A stretch of DNA of 64,000 nt from DAOUJW01 sp034422115 (GCA_034422115.1 DAOUJW010000002.1:1-64000); one strand, 5' to 3'; positions 39,791 to 50,035 are shown, counted from the stretch's first letter. Numbers and translations are program-made. Notes: a model not told the origin generated them from the letters alone.

Positions 39791-40318
39791 TTATCTTTTT
39801 TCGTTGACTGCCAGAAGCTCCAGCAGAGGGCTCCACCTGGAATCGACGGGGGCTGAGCAGATGCACTCGCCATCGTTCAGGTTTACGCCGCAGTTGGAGC
39901 ACAGGCCGGCGCAGTCCTGCCTGCACAGGGGCTTCATGGGTAGGTTGATGATGACGTACTGCCTCACGGCCTCCGTCAGTTCCAGTATGTGGTTGTGGTC
40001 AAGGGTGAACGCCCCCTCCTTGACCTCCGGCGTCCTGATGGCCGCGCCGCTGGCGATGTCCACCGTCGGCAGGTACTCCTCGTCTATGCCGAAGCGCACC
40101 GGGCACTCCGCGGGGTTCAGGCAGCGGCTGCAAGAGATGAGGGCGTTGGCCTCGATTGGGCCGCTGGCCCACACGCCCACGTCCGTGCGCGTGACGGTGA
40201 TCTGCCCCTTGACGAGGGACGTGCCGGTCTCCGGGAGCGCCTCAAAGGTCTCGTCCATGGGGTAGGTGCGGCGCGACCCAACACCGTCCTTCAGAAGCTG
40301 CGCCACGTTAAATCTCAT
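39791..40318 (-). CDS. DUF177 (YceD-like) protein
   Basis: A 175-residue DUF177 protein with PIEANALISCSRCLNPAECPVRFGIDEEYLP, then DHNHILELTEAVRQYVIINLPMKPLCRQDCAGLCSNCGVNLNDGECIC. Two cysteine pairs (CSRC, CRQDC...CSNC) may bind zinc. The family is implicated in 23S rRNA accumulation or ribosome assembly. Always next to rpmF, as here, 14 bases away. Its start codon lies 200 bases from a divergent gene, so a promoter for the operon is expected there. Confidence 0.93.
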   Translation of the reverse strand: MRFNVAQLLKDGVGSRRTYPMDETFEALPETGTSLVKGQITVTRTDVGVWASGPIEANALISCSRCLNPAECPVRFGIDEEYLPTVDIASGAAIRTPEVKEGAFTLDHNHILELTEAVRQYVIINLPMKPLCRQDCAGLCSNCGVNLNDGECICSAPVDSRWSPLLELLAVNEKR

Positions 40319-40521
40319 CTCTCTCCTGGCCGAAAACCCTTCCCCAATAGTTGCGGATTATATCTACAGCCCCCTTTCGTGTCAAGGAGAACGGGGTTCA
40401 GTTTGCTATATTTTTCACATAATTCTGCCCAGGGCAAAACCGCCCTGGAGATTTGCCGAAAGCCTTTTGCTCTTGTGCGGAACAGGATATAATATGAGTA
40501 TCACCGCGGCGGAGGGGTGAG

Positions 40522-40929
40522 ATGTCTGAGCGGTATCAACGAGAGATAGAGGAGATCCTCAGCCAGGCGGGTGAGTCCGCGCCTGCCGACAGGCCAGGGA
40601 AGGGCCGAGGAGTTCCCCTGCTACCCCCGTTTTTCCGCACGGGTAGAGGGGGCGGCAATCGCGCTTACTTGACCTCAGGGCGGCTCATGTTCATAGGCTT
40701 GGCCCTTTTGCTATCGGCCATCCTGGTGAGCGCCATATTCCCCGGCTTTCTGGGTCCCATCGTGTGGCTGGGGCTGATAGCGTTCATCCTGGGCTATGTG
40801 CTCTTCTTTGCCCGACCCAGCGCCGGCCCAGAAAAGCGATGGCGCGGCAGGGTGATCGAGCAGGACCGCCCGTCCTCGATGGGTGGAGGCTGGAAGCGCG
40901 GCTTCCAGCGCTGGTTCAAACGGCGGTAG
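40522..40929 (+). CDS. Small hypothetical membrane protein with two helices
   Basis: A 135-residue protein. The first 50 residues are hydrophilic (MSERYQREIEEILSQAGESAP...). Two adjacent hydrophobic helices follow, LMFIGLALLLSAILVSAIFP and PIVWLGLIAFILGYVLFF, and a basic tail with KRWRGRVIEQ and WKRGFQRWFKRR. The pattern resembles many uncharacterised Chloroflexota inner-membrane proteins. TATAAT lies at 40488-40493. No function can be given. Confidence 0.7.
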   Translation: MSERYQREIEEILSQAGESAPADRPGKGRGVPLLPPFFRTGRGGGNRAYLTSGRLMFIGLALLLSAILVSAIFPGFLGPIVWLGLIAFILGYVLFFARPSAGPEKRWRGRVIEQDRPSSMGGGWKRGFQRWFKRR

Positions 40930-41116
40930 AGCCAACACCTTTTCTCTTCTCCGCTTCTTGGACTTCGGCGGCTGTTTCTCTGTCACATACTCCTTGTGAG
41001 CGTCATCTCCGTTTGGACGGCGATGGAAAGCTCTGAATATTTTCACTCTCTTCAATTTTCCTTCAAAGTTCGCCGGTATTCTGCGTCTCAGTCTGTCCGG
41101 TGAAAAGGAGAAATCC

Positions 41117-41572
41117 TTGAGATATTTCTTATCCGTTTTTGCATTGCTTGCGATACTCTCCTTCGCTGCCTGCCTTGGCAGCGAAGGAGAGTCCAGAGAG
41201 CATGGAGGGGGATCAGAGTCCGGGGAGCAAGATAGAGATTCGGAGTCTGGTGAGCACGGCAACAGCTCAGAGTCGGACAATAGCGAGGAGTCCGGGACGC
41301 AGTTGGCCTTGGATGAATCCTTCGACGAGACCCGGGCCGGCGCCAGGCTGGTCCTGTCCTACGATTCAACCTCCAACTCTTTCACCGGCACAGTCGAAAA
41401 CACCACCGATGCTACGTTGAGGAGCGTCAGGGTTGAGGTTCACCTCTCAAACGGTGTTGAGTTGGGCCCCACGACTCCCGCTGACCTGGCTCCCGGCCAG
41501 TCGCTCGAAATCACCCTAGCGGCAACAGACCGGCCATTTACTACCTGGAGCGCCCATCCCGAGGTCGGCTGA
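41117..41572 (+). CDS. Putative secreted lipoprotein with beta-sandwich domain
   Basis: A 151-residue protein beginning at TTG after AAGGAG. The signal peptide MRYFLSVFALLAILSFAAC ends in a lipobox-like LSFAAC, so Cys19 may be lipidated. A Ser/Glu/Gly-rich low-complexity stretch (about 22-60) follows. The rest (RLVLSYDSTSNSFTGTVENTTDATLRSVRVEVHLSNG...) reads as a small immunoglobulin-like or FxLYD-type beta sandwich. Odd feature: the signal sequence DNA contains a perfect 15-base inverted repeat. Function unknown. Confidence 0.68.
   Translation: MRYFLSVFALLAILSFAACLGSEGESREHGGGSESGEQDRDSESGEHGNSSESDNSEESGTQLALDESFDETRAGARLVLSYDSTSNSFTGTVENTTDATLRSVRVEVHLSNGVELGPTTPADLAPGQSLEITLAATDRPFTTWSAHPEVG
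41156..41191. repeat. Perfect 15-base inverted repeat inside a signal peptide coding region
   Basis: CTCTCCTTCGCTGCC (41156-41170), loop TGCCTT, GGCAGCGAAGGAGAG (41177-41191). It would form a strong RNA hairpin overlapping codons of the predicted lipobox region. This could slow translation or control mRNA stability, or be a chance of gene birth by duplication. Confidence 0.85.
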
Positions 41573-41640
41573 TTGCTCGTTAAGGTTTCTGCTCTTGGCC
41601 ATTCGCGAGTTGCCTTACCGCTGACTCTGTCAACCGGGAG

Positions 41641-43773
<2,133 letters not shown>

Positions 43774-43980
43774 TTTATCTCTCCTTGTGCAAGTGTGTGG
43801 TGTGAACGGCGACGGTCCAGAAAGCCGGAGCGCCTGTCCTTCGATGTAGCCGGCCGCCCCTTCGGAGACCTGTCAAAGCCGTCCCAGACCTTTGCTGGAT
43901 ACTTTAGACCAAGAGAGCCGTCCCTGTCCAGAATCCCTGGACGGGGCACTCTCTACAGGGGATAGCTATGGTGAACGACA

Positions 43981-44013
43981 CCGCTCATACTGAGCTTGTC
44001 GAAGTATGAGCGG
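43981..44013. repeat. Family B hairpin
   Basis: CCGCTCATACTGAGCTTGTC...TATGAGCGG is the left half of the family B element. A second, eroded hairpin-like CCCGCTCAGATGATTAGGC lies about 23 bases downstream at 44036, reproducing the bipartite layout in decayed form. Confidence 0.7.
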
Positions 44014-44141
44014 TAGCAACTACGCCCGCAGTCTTCCCGCTCAGATGATTAGGCAGTCTCATCCCAGTATCAAGTACAGGGCAGGCTTCGCGGGAGTGGA
44101 TTGGACTTATTCAAACAATTCCTGGATACACGATTGTGGGT

Positions 44142-44176
44142 AAAAGAGGCAGGGGCGGTTCGCGAACCGCCCCTGC
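44142..44176 (-). terminator. Rho-independent terminator of the sirohaem reductase gene
   Basis: GCAGGGGCGGTTCG / CGAACCGCCCCTGC (44149-44176) is a perfect 28-base palindrome. On the minus strand it is followed by CTCTTTTACC, a short T-rich tract. It starts 30 bases after the reductase stop codon, which fits transcription termination on that strand. Confidence 0.75.
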
Positions 44177-44205
44177 GGAAGTCAATAGAACCTAGCCGCT
44201 AGCCC

Positions 44206-45999
44206 CTAGACGGCGCACTCCCCTTCGCCGCGCTCCAGCTTGTACAGCACGGTCTTGTTCCAGTCCTGGTACGTATCGATGTTCTCGCGGTTCAGGGGGC
44301 CAATCTCCTTGAACTCTCCCATTATGGCCTCAAAGGGGGCCACGCCCACCCTGTCCACGAAGGTGTTGAAGGCCTCCGCCTCGTCCAGTCGGTGCTCCTG
44401 GTAGTAGGATAGGACGTGTCGTATAACCTCCGGCACCTTCTTCGCGGGCACCTTGCCCTTGGGCCGCAGGCCGATTCGAGCCTCCGTCTGGCTCTTCAGG
44501 TCCTGGTAGCTGCCGCCGATGAACATCTCGTAGGCGGGCACCTGGTTGCCACCGGCGCCCTTCATGGACGCGCCATGGAACCCGATGTTGGCTATGTGAT
44601 GCTGGCCGCAGGAGTTGGGGCAGCCGCTCATCTTGATGTGCAGGCCCTTGACCTGCGGGTCGGAGATGTCCGTCTCCTCCAGGCCTTCCTTGATGGCGTT
44701 GCCAAGGCCCATGGATGACGTGATGCCCAGCTTGCAGCTGTCCGTCCCGGGGCAGGAGGTCACGTCCGTGATGGAGTTAACCTCAACGTCGGCCATGCCC
44801 GCGGCCTGAAGCTCCTTCCACACCTCGTACAGCGCCTCCTCACGCACCCAGCGGAAGGCCAGGTTCTGCTGCTGGGTGAGGCGCGCCCGGCCCCCGGCGT
44901 ACTGCCGTGCGATGTTTGCCAGCAGAGGGAACTGGTTCTCGTAGATGTCCCCTATGGGCAGCTTGACCAGCACCACGTTGTAGCCGGCCTGCTTCTGCGG
45001 CTCCACGTTGGTGGCGCGCCACAGCTCAAACTCGCTGCGGTCCCCGTTGGGCGATGCGTAGCTCTCAGCGCCCAGTGGCAGGGGCGCGTCGACCTCCTCG
45101 TCGTCTGGGTAGAGCAGGGGCGTGGGGTCGATTGGCTGCTGCGCCCAGGGCTTCGTCAGCTCCTCCTCCACCAGCTTTCGGAACTCATCGATGCCTATGC
45201 GGTCGACCAAGAACTTGATTCGGGCCTTCATCCTGTTCTTTCGCAGCTCATCGGAGGCGTCGAATACTCTAAGCACCGCCTCGCTCACCTTCAGGTAGTC
45301 CTCCTCAGGCACGAACTCGTACAGGGTGGGGGCGATGCGGGCCATGATGGAGAGGCCGCCGCCAACCACAATCTTGAAGCCGCGCTTCATCTCCCCGTCC
45401 ACCTCCTGGAGCCTGGGCACAAAGCCGATGTCGTGAATGCTGGTCATGGCGCAGTCCTTCTCGCAGCCGGAGAAGGAGGGCTTGGACTTGCGGGGCATGG
45501 CCTGGGTCACGGGGTGTCGCAGGAAGTAGCGGGCGTAGGCGGCCGCGTAGGGCGTAACGTCGAAGGGTTCGTCGGCGCAGACGCCTGAGAAGGGGCAGCC
45601 GGTGACGTTGCGCACCGTGTTGCCGCACGCCTCGCGAGTCGACAGGCCCACCTGGCCGATGATGCGCATGGCCTCCGGCGTGCGCTCAAGGGGCAGGAAG
45701 TGGAACTGGATGTTCTCCCGGGTGGTGGCGTGGCCCTTCTGCAGGGGAGCGATGTCCCGTGCGATGACGCCCAGGGCCTCCAGCTGGTCGGCGTCCAGGC
45801 CGCCCACGGGTATCTTGACCCGGAACATCTGGGAGTCCGGCTGCCGCTGGCCGTAGACGCCCTGCTTCAGGCGGAAGGCCATGAAGGCGTTGGGGTCCCA
45901 TTCGCCCTGGACAAACCTCTCCACCTCCTTCTCAAAGTCATCGATCTCGTCCATCAGGATAGGCAGTATGCCCTTCTCATTTATCTTGGCCTCGCTCAT
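44206..45999 (-). CDS. Sirohaem nitrite/sulfite reductase (ferredoxin type)
   Basis: A 597-residue sirohaem and [4Fe-4S] reductase catalysing six-electron reduction of nitrite to ammonia or sulfite to sulfide. The first ferrodoxin-like half has VRNVTGCPFSGVC. The cluster cysteines are in TSCPGTDSCKLGI (CX5C) and SGCPNSCGQHH (CX3C), near residues 430-480. Start ATG 45999 is chosen for the AAAGGAG site; the longer frame to 46062 is upstream noise. Sequence alone does not separate nitrite from sulfite specificity. Assimilation is more likely than respiration in this setting. Confidence 0.93.
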   Translation of the reverse strand: MSEAKINEKGILPILMDEIDDFEKEVERFVQGEWDPNAFMAFRLKQGVYGQRQPDSQMFRVKIPVGGLDADQLEALGVIARDIAPLQKGHATTRENIQFHFLPLERTPEAMRIIGQVGLSTREACGNTVRNVTGCPFSGVCADEPFDVTPYAAAYARYFLRHPVTQAMPRKSKPSFSGCEKDCAMTSIHDIGFVPRLQEVDGEMKRGFKIVVGGGLSIMARIAPTLYEFVPEEDYLKVSEAVLRVFDASDELRKNRMKARIKFLVDRIGIDEFRKLVEEELTKPWAQQPIDPTPLLYPDDEEVDAPLPLGAESYASPNGDRSEFELWRATNVEPQKQAGYNVVLVKLPIGDIYENQFPLLANIARQYAGGRARLTQQQNLAFRWVREEALYEVWKELQAAGMADVEVNSITDVTSCPGTDSCKLGITSSMGLGNAIKEGLEETDISDPQVKGLHIKMSGCPNSCGQHHIANIGFHGASMKGAGGNQVPAYEMFIGGSYQDLKSQTEARIGLRPKGKVPAKKVPEVIRHVLSYYQEHRLDEAEAFNTFVDRVGVAPFEAIMGEFKEIGPLNRENIDTYQDWNKTVLYKLERGEGECAV

Positions 46000-46221
46000 A
46001 ACGCTCCTTTGGCTGCCCGGCTCAAACTCTGCGATTGTGTGGATAATAGACACCCCCCGCAAGCTGTGCGCTTCGGGGGGCGATTAGTGGCTACAGGTAC
46101 TTAATGTAGACCCCCGATGTCAGGGGTTACAACAGCAGCAGTTGATGACAGACTTGGGACTCATTTGTGTGTAATCCTAATCCACGCTCGGAGGTTTGTC
46201 AACACGAGCGGGCATGGGCCT

Positions 46222-46455
46222 CTAAGCGCCCAGGGGCACTACGCGTTCCCTGGCCAACTCGGCGGCGTAGTGCAGGGCAGCTTTGACCGCATTAGTAGAA
46301 ACGGACGGGTAACTCTCGGCAATCTCCTCAACGGTCAGTCCTGCAGCGAGGTTGTCCAGGATGACGGTGACCATGACGCGGGTGCCGGCAATGCAGGCTT
46401 GCCCGTGGCAGATTTGCGGGTCGACGGATATGTACTCACGCCAGTCCATAGTCAT
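46222..46455 (-). CDS. DUF433 family protein
   Basis: A 77-residue DUF433 protein: YISVDPQICHGQACIAGTRVMVTVILDNLAAGLTVEEIAESYPSVSTNAVKAALHYAAELA, quoted here only in outline by its GxACIxGTR and VEEIxxxYP motifs. The family has a helix-turn-helix-like fold and is often the antitoxin of DUF5615/PIN-like toxins. No DUF5615 gene follows: the downstream frame closes after about 12 codons. It is therefore an orphan antitoxin-like gene. GGGGGAAGC precedes the ATG. Confidence 0.9.
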   Translation of the reverse strand: MTMDWREYISVDPQICHGQACIAGTRVMVTVILDNLAAGLTVEEIAESYPSVSTNAVKAALHYAAELARERVVPLGA

Positions 46456-46541
46456 GCTTCCCCCATAGCTCTGGTGAATTATGGCATACCGAACATAGCC
46501 AAGCCAATGCCCCTGAGTGGTGTTAGTTGTGTCGGTGGTAC

Positions 46542-46606
46542 TGCCCCGCTCGCCCCCGTATCGGAGTACGGGGCAGGCTCTGAGCCTGTCGAAGGGAGTG
46601 GGCGGA
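46542..46606. repeat. Composite repeat (families B and D)
   Basis: TGCCCCGCTCGCCCCCGTATC...GTACGGGGCAGG (family D, with CCCCGTA / TACGGGG arms) is followed directly by GCTCTGAGCCTGTCGAAGGG, a family B core. A related D hairpin lies at 63852-63880. It lies in the 246-base gap before the crotonase genes, where nothing else was seen. Confidence 0.6.
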
Positions 46607-46701
46607 CAGAAGACGGGCCACCAGCGCCTACCCCAGTTTGCCCGCCGCGCTGGTAGCTGGTAGACTTCCCGTGTAACCCTGCTCGCTCAAAGGAGGGCCC
46701 T

Positions 46702-47577
46702 ATGCCCACATACGAAAACATCCTGTACGAGAAGCAGCGCCAGGGGGTGCTCATCACCCTCAACCGGCCGGCGGCCCTGAACGCCATCAGCAGGCCGCTG
46801 GAGGCGGAGTTGCACGACGCCCTTGACGAGGCCGTCGCCGACCCGGAGATCAGGGCCGTTGTCCTGACGGGGGCCGGCAACGCCTTCTCCTCCGGCTACG
46901 ACCAGGGCGGCGGCGGTCGTGGAGAGACGGTCTGGCCCTATGGCATCACCGAGGGCATGAGCGCGGCGGAGGCCATCGATGCCCGGCGCGGCCAGGGCCG
47001 CAACCCCCTGCTGCACCTGTGGGAGCTGGACAAGCCGGTCATCGGCGCGGTCAACGGCTGGGCAATGGGCGGGGGCTCCTGGTACGCCTGCTTCACACAC
47101 ATCACCATCGCATCGGAGAACGCCGTCTTCGCTCAGCCGGAGGTTCGCCACGGCTCCAACACCAGCTTCATGTGGACGCTGCTGGCCGGGTTCAAGAACG
47201 CCCTGCGCTATGGGCTCACGGGAGACCACATCGACGCGCAGGAGGCGCTGCGCATCGGCATTGTGAACAAGGTTGTCCCCCAGGACGACCTGCTGGACGA
47301 GTGCTTCGGCATCGTAGAGCGGATAGCCCTGGTGCCGCCGGAGACGGTGAAGATAAACCTGGCCATCGCGACCATGGGCCTGGAGATGATGGGCCTGCGA
47401 GACGCCGTCTACTGGGACTCTCAGCTTGCGTCGCCGGCCCGGGTCCTGCTTAGAGAGGAGTACCGGCGGCCCCTGGACGAGACCCGGAAGAACGAGGGCG
47501 TCGGCGCGTACCTGCGGCTCAGGGACGACAAGTTCCGCCCGGAGCCCTTCGGCCCCCGCTCCCGGCCGCGGGAGTAG
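46702..47577 (+). CDS. Enoyl-CoA hydratase/isomerase family protein (copy 1)
   Basis: A 291-residue crotonase-fold protein, ATG after AGGAGG. It has ALNAISRPLEAELHDALDEA, AFSSGYDQGGGG and the oxyanion-hole segment GWAMGGGSWYACFTHITIASENAVFAQPEVRHGS. In characterised hydratases two glutamates act: one in GGGCEL and one in FGQPE. Here the first is replaced (GGGSWY) while the second is kept (AQPE). That fits an isomerase or unusual hydratase rather than a classical hydratase. A close paralogue follows 51 bases downstream. Confidence 0.9.
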   Translation: MPTYENILYEKQRQGVLITLNRPAALNAISRPLEAELHDALDEAVADPEIRAVVLTGAGNAFSSGYDQGGGGRGETVWPYGITEGMSAAEAIDARRGQGRNPLLHLWELDKPVIGAVNGWAMGGGSWYACFTHITIASENAVFAQPEVRHGSNTSFMWTLLAGFKNALRYGLTGDHIDAQEALRIGIVNKVVPQDDLLDECFGIVERIALVPPETVKINLAIATMGLEMMGLRDAVYWDSQLASPARVLLREEYRRPLDETRKNEGVGAYLRLRDDKFRPEPFGPRSRPRE

Positions 47578-47628
47578 GCCGCCAAGCCCAGTTGCCTCAA
47601 CCAGCTGACATATGAAAAGGAGAGGCCA

Positions 47629-48519
47629 ATGCCCGCATACGAAAACCTGATTTACCAGAAGCAGAGAAACGGGGCGCTGATAACCCTGAACCGCCCGGAG
47701 GCCATGAACGCCCTGAGCATGGACCTGCGCAGCGAGATCGCCTCCGCCCTGGAGGAGGCCAAGGATGACCCGGAGGTACGCGCGGTGGTGATAACCGGCG
47801 CGGGACGCGCCTTCTCAGCAGGCGCGGACATCGGCGGCGGTGGCGGCGGCACGGGCACGGAGTGGGTCTGGCCCTACGGCCTCCCGGAGGGGATGTCCCT
47901 GAGGGAGCACTACGACGATTGGCGGGACCGTGACAAGGCCAACGTGGACGCCCAGCTGTACCGGTGGGAGTACCCCAAGCCAATCATCGGGGCTGTGAGC
48001 GGCTGGTGCCTGGGCGCAGGCTCGTGGCTGGCCCTCACCTGCCACATGACCATCGCCGCAGACGACGCGGTGTTCGGGCAGCCGGAGGTGCGCATGGCGT
48101 CCAACACCAACTTCATGTGGGTGCTGCTGGCCGGGTTCAAGAACGCCCTGCGCTACGCCCTCACCGGCGACCACATAGACGCGCAGGAGGCGCTGCGCAT
48201 CGGCATTGTGAACAAGGTGGTCCCCAAAGACGACCTGCTGGACGAGTGCTTCAACGTCGTGGAGAGAATCGCGCTGGTGCCGCCGGAGACTGTGAAGCTC
48301 AACCTTGCCATTGCCACCCAGGGCCTTGAGATGATGGGCCTGCGAAAGGCCCTGGCCCTCAACGCTGAGCTCTCGGCGATGGCCCACGTGTCCAAGCGTG
48401 AGGAGTTCAACAAGCGCCTTGAGGACGCCCGGAAGGAGGGCGGCCTGCGAGCCTTCCTTCAGGTGAGGGACACGCCATTCATGCCGGAGCCCTTCGGGCC
48501 TAGGGCAAAGGGGGATTAG
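47629..48519 (+). CDS. Enoyl-CoA hydratase/isomerase family protein (copy 2)
   Basis: A 296-residue paralogue of the preceding gene. Much of the C-terminal half is near identical at the protein level (FMWVLLAGFKNALRYALTGDHIDAQEALRIGIVNKVVP). It has VSGWCLGAGSWLALTCHMTIAADDAVFGQPEVR, again with Trp where the first catalytic Glu is expected and Glu retained in QPE. The insertion in the loop after GGGGGT is longer than in copy 1. Start ATG follows AAAAGGAGAGG. Likely an operon of two related CoA-ester enzymes. Confidence 0.9.
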   Translation: MPAYENLIYQKQRNGALITLNRPEAMNALSMDLRSEIASALEEAKDDPEVRAVVITGAGRAFSAGADIGGGGGGTGTEWVWPYGLPEGMSLREHYDDWRDRDKANVDAQLYRWEYPKPIIGAVSGWCLGAGSWLALTCHMTIAADDAVFGQPEVRMASNTNFMWVLLAGFKNALRYALTGDHIDAQEALRIGIVNKVVPKDDLLDECFNVVERIALVPPETVKLNLAIATQGLEMMGLRKALALNAELSAMAHVSKREEFNKRLEDARKEGGLRAFLQVRDTPFMPEPFGPRAKGD

Positions 48520-48544
48520 GTGGCGGCTGGGCTAGCCCGGCCAG

Positions 48545-48976
48545 CTAGCCTGAGTCCGCGACTCGAGACCCCTGCGCCTGCCACTCAGGAGAGCCTGAGA
48601 TGTGGTAGAAGGACATCTGGCGCTCCTCGTCGTAGCTTGGGGGCTTGAGCCTCTGTGAGGTGAGATTGACCGTCCACTCCCCCAGCTCTCCAAATGAGAC
48701 AAACCGCACGAGCAGGCCCACGTCGAAAGCCTTGGCCAGGCGCTTAAGGGTCTTCAATGAGTACCGCCCATAGTTAGGGTCCTCCAGCCGCGAGATGCTC
48801 TCCTGCGCCATGTCGCAGCGCTTGGCAAGCTCCTCCTGGGTCCAGCCGCGGGCCTGGCGGATGAGGTTTATCTGGAATGCCAGCCCCTCTATTACGTGCT
48901 CGGAAACGAACTCGTGGCGGTACCCCGGATCCTGCACCTCGGCCAGAAAATCTCTTCTCTCATCCGGTGAAATCAT
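48545..48976 (-). CDS. higA: XRE family regulator, HigA-like antitoxin
   Basis: A 143-residue protein with an XRE helix-turn-helix: FQINLIRQARGWTQEELAKRCDMAQESISRLEDPNYGRYSLKTLKRLAKAFDVGLLVRF. Only its motif GWTQEELAKR is diagnostic. Start ATG 48976 has GGAGGAG upstream. It overlaps the upstream toxin gene by 17 bases, giving the toxin-first higBA order. Expected to bind the operator upstream of higB. Confidence 0.88.
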   Translation of the reverse strand: MISPDERRDFLAEVQDPGYRHEFVSEHVIEGLAFQINLIRQARGWTQEELAKRCDMAQESISRLEDPNYGRYSLKTLKRLAKAFDVGLLVRFVSFGELGEWTVNLTSQRLKPPSYDEERQMSFYHISGSPEWQAQGSRVADSG

Positions 48977-49358
48977 GCTTGCTCCTCCTCTCAAGTGGCT
49001 GGGCCTCGACAGCGTCCTTTATCCTCAAAGCTCTTCTACACTCCTCCACGGGCACCTCATTACTCGCCTTCGTTATGCAGAGAGCTAAGGTCGGCAGCCG
49101 TTGCCCAGGGCCGTGAAACCCCAGGATGCGGTACTGCTGACGTGAAACACGTACACGTATCTCAAAGAGGCCAGCGCACTCGCCCGTCAGGGTATCTACA
49201 TACGGGCGGCTCCACTCTCCAGGGGGTGCGGCCTCCAGGTTCCTGAGTCGGTTGTTGAACTTGGCCCTCGCTGCCCTCCCCGGCCCGTCTAGCCAGGCCT
49301 TGATAGTGTTGACGCCGTTTGCATCCACGTAGTCGAAGAATGTGAACTGTGCGCCCAT
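48960..49358 (-). CDS. higB: RelE/HigB (Gp49-like) family toxin
   Basis: A 132-residue RelE-superfamily toxin of the Gp49/HigB type: TIKAWLDGPGRAARAKFNNRLRNLEAAP, then GLFEIRVRVSRQQYRILGFHGPGQRLPTLALCITKASNEVP. The GLFEIRVRxxxxQYRILGF pattern is typical of the family. An mRNA-cleaving ribosome-associated RNase is expected. Its start lies only about 14 bases from a TATAAT box, so the leader is very short. AT-rich upstream. Confidence 0.87.
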   Translation of the reverse strand: MGAQFTFFDYVDANGVNTIKAWLDGPGRAARAKFNNRLRNLEAAPPGEWSRPYVDTLTGECAGLFEIRVRVSRQQYRILGFHGPGQRLPTLALCITKASNEVPVEECRRALRIKDAVEAQPLERRSKHDFTG

Positions 49359-49372
49359 GATATAGCAAAATT

Positions 49373-49403
49373 ATTATACTGGCAATATAGCAATTTCGCT
49401 ATA
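49373..49403. promoter_or_regulatory. higBA promoter and operator
   Basis: On the minus strand TATAAT is at 49373-49378. An inverted repeat TATAGC / GCTATA (49386-49403, central AATTTC) lies in the -35 side spacer, and a half site ATAGCAAAA overlaps the expected start. The layout fits autorepression by HigA. Confidence 0.65.
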
Positions 49404-49419
49404 GCCCAAAGGATGCCCC

Positions 49420-49983
49420 CTACATCTGCGCCGTGTCCACTATGCGGGCCTCGCGGGTGTCCGCCGTAAGCTCAAGGATGGCCAGGGTCCCGGGCATCAT
49501 CTTCTGGCTGGGCCAGGTGGCGCTGCCGGGGTTGATGAACAGAATGCCCTCGTGCTCCTCAATAAGGGTCTCGTGGGTGAAGCCCGCAGCGACTATGTCC
49601 ACAGGCGCGCCGAACACCTCCGTCATCGCTTCCGCGATGGAAGCGTCGGGAGGGAAGTAGCGGCCTATGGCCCCCGGCACAACCTCCTTCGACCTTATGC
49701 CCGGGACGGGGATGATGAGCTCGTGGGTCATACCGATGCTGTGTCCCTCCAGCTCCAGCACCCGCGTCTGGCCCTCCGTCCTGGGGTCGTCCTGGAGGTG
49801 GTCGAAGATGCCCCGGACCGCCTTGACCGGCGCTATGCGCTCCAGCCAGTCCAGGCATGGCGCGATGTATATGTCGCCGCAGTGGAGGATGAGGTCAACG
49901 CCCTCTAGGGCCTGGGCTATCTCCGCCGACAGCTCAGGCCCGGCCGATGGCAAGTGGGTGTCTGCGATGATTCCTATCTTCAT
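49420..49983 (-). CDS. Divergent metallophosphoesterase (YfcE/MJ0936-like)
   Basis: A 187-residue calcineurin-like protein. Motif I IIADTHLP and motif II LILHCGDIY are normal. The usual GNxD motif is replaced by VRGIFDHLQ (no Asn), and the late GH..H motif by GFTHETLIEE. Ile replacing the metal-binding Asn, with the altered His context, suggests weakened or changed metal binding. Start MKIGIIADTH at 49983. The longer frame to 50145 reads through a family C repeat. Confidence 0.82.
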   Translation of the reverse strand: MKIGIIADTHLPSAGPELSAEIAQALEGVDLILHCGDIYIAPCLDWLERIAPVKAVRGIFDHLQDDPRTEGQTRVLELEGHSIGMTHELIIPVPGIRSKEVVPGAIGRYFPPDASIAEAMTEVFGAPVDIVAAGFTHETLIEEHEGILFINPGSATWPSQKMMPGTLAILELTADTREARIVDTAQM

Positions 49984-50035
49984 ATCTGCGGTCCTCCCTG
50001 GTGGTTTAGAATAGGTCTTGTTTCGGAGTGCGGTC

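Larger units (their letters stand above)
43774..44205. other. Gene-free 432 bases between katG and the sirohaem reductase gene
   Basis: Contains the katG 5' region, a family B hairpin at 43981-44013 with a decayed second half (about 44036-44070), and a strong 28-base palindrome just downstream of the reductase stop. Outside these I see only unstructured sequence with no plausible ORF, though a GGGGATAGCTATGG at about 43958-43971 has no open frame of note. Confidence 0.5.

Noticed and set aside
46195..46221. A DUF5615-like toxin partner downstream of DUF433
   Set aside because: The only frame starting there closes after about 12 codons and does not resemble DUF5615.
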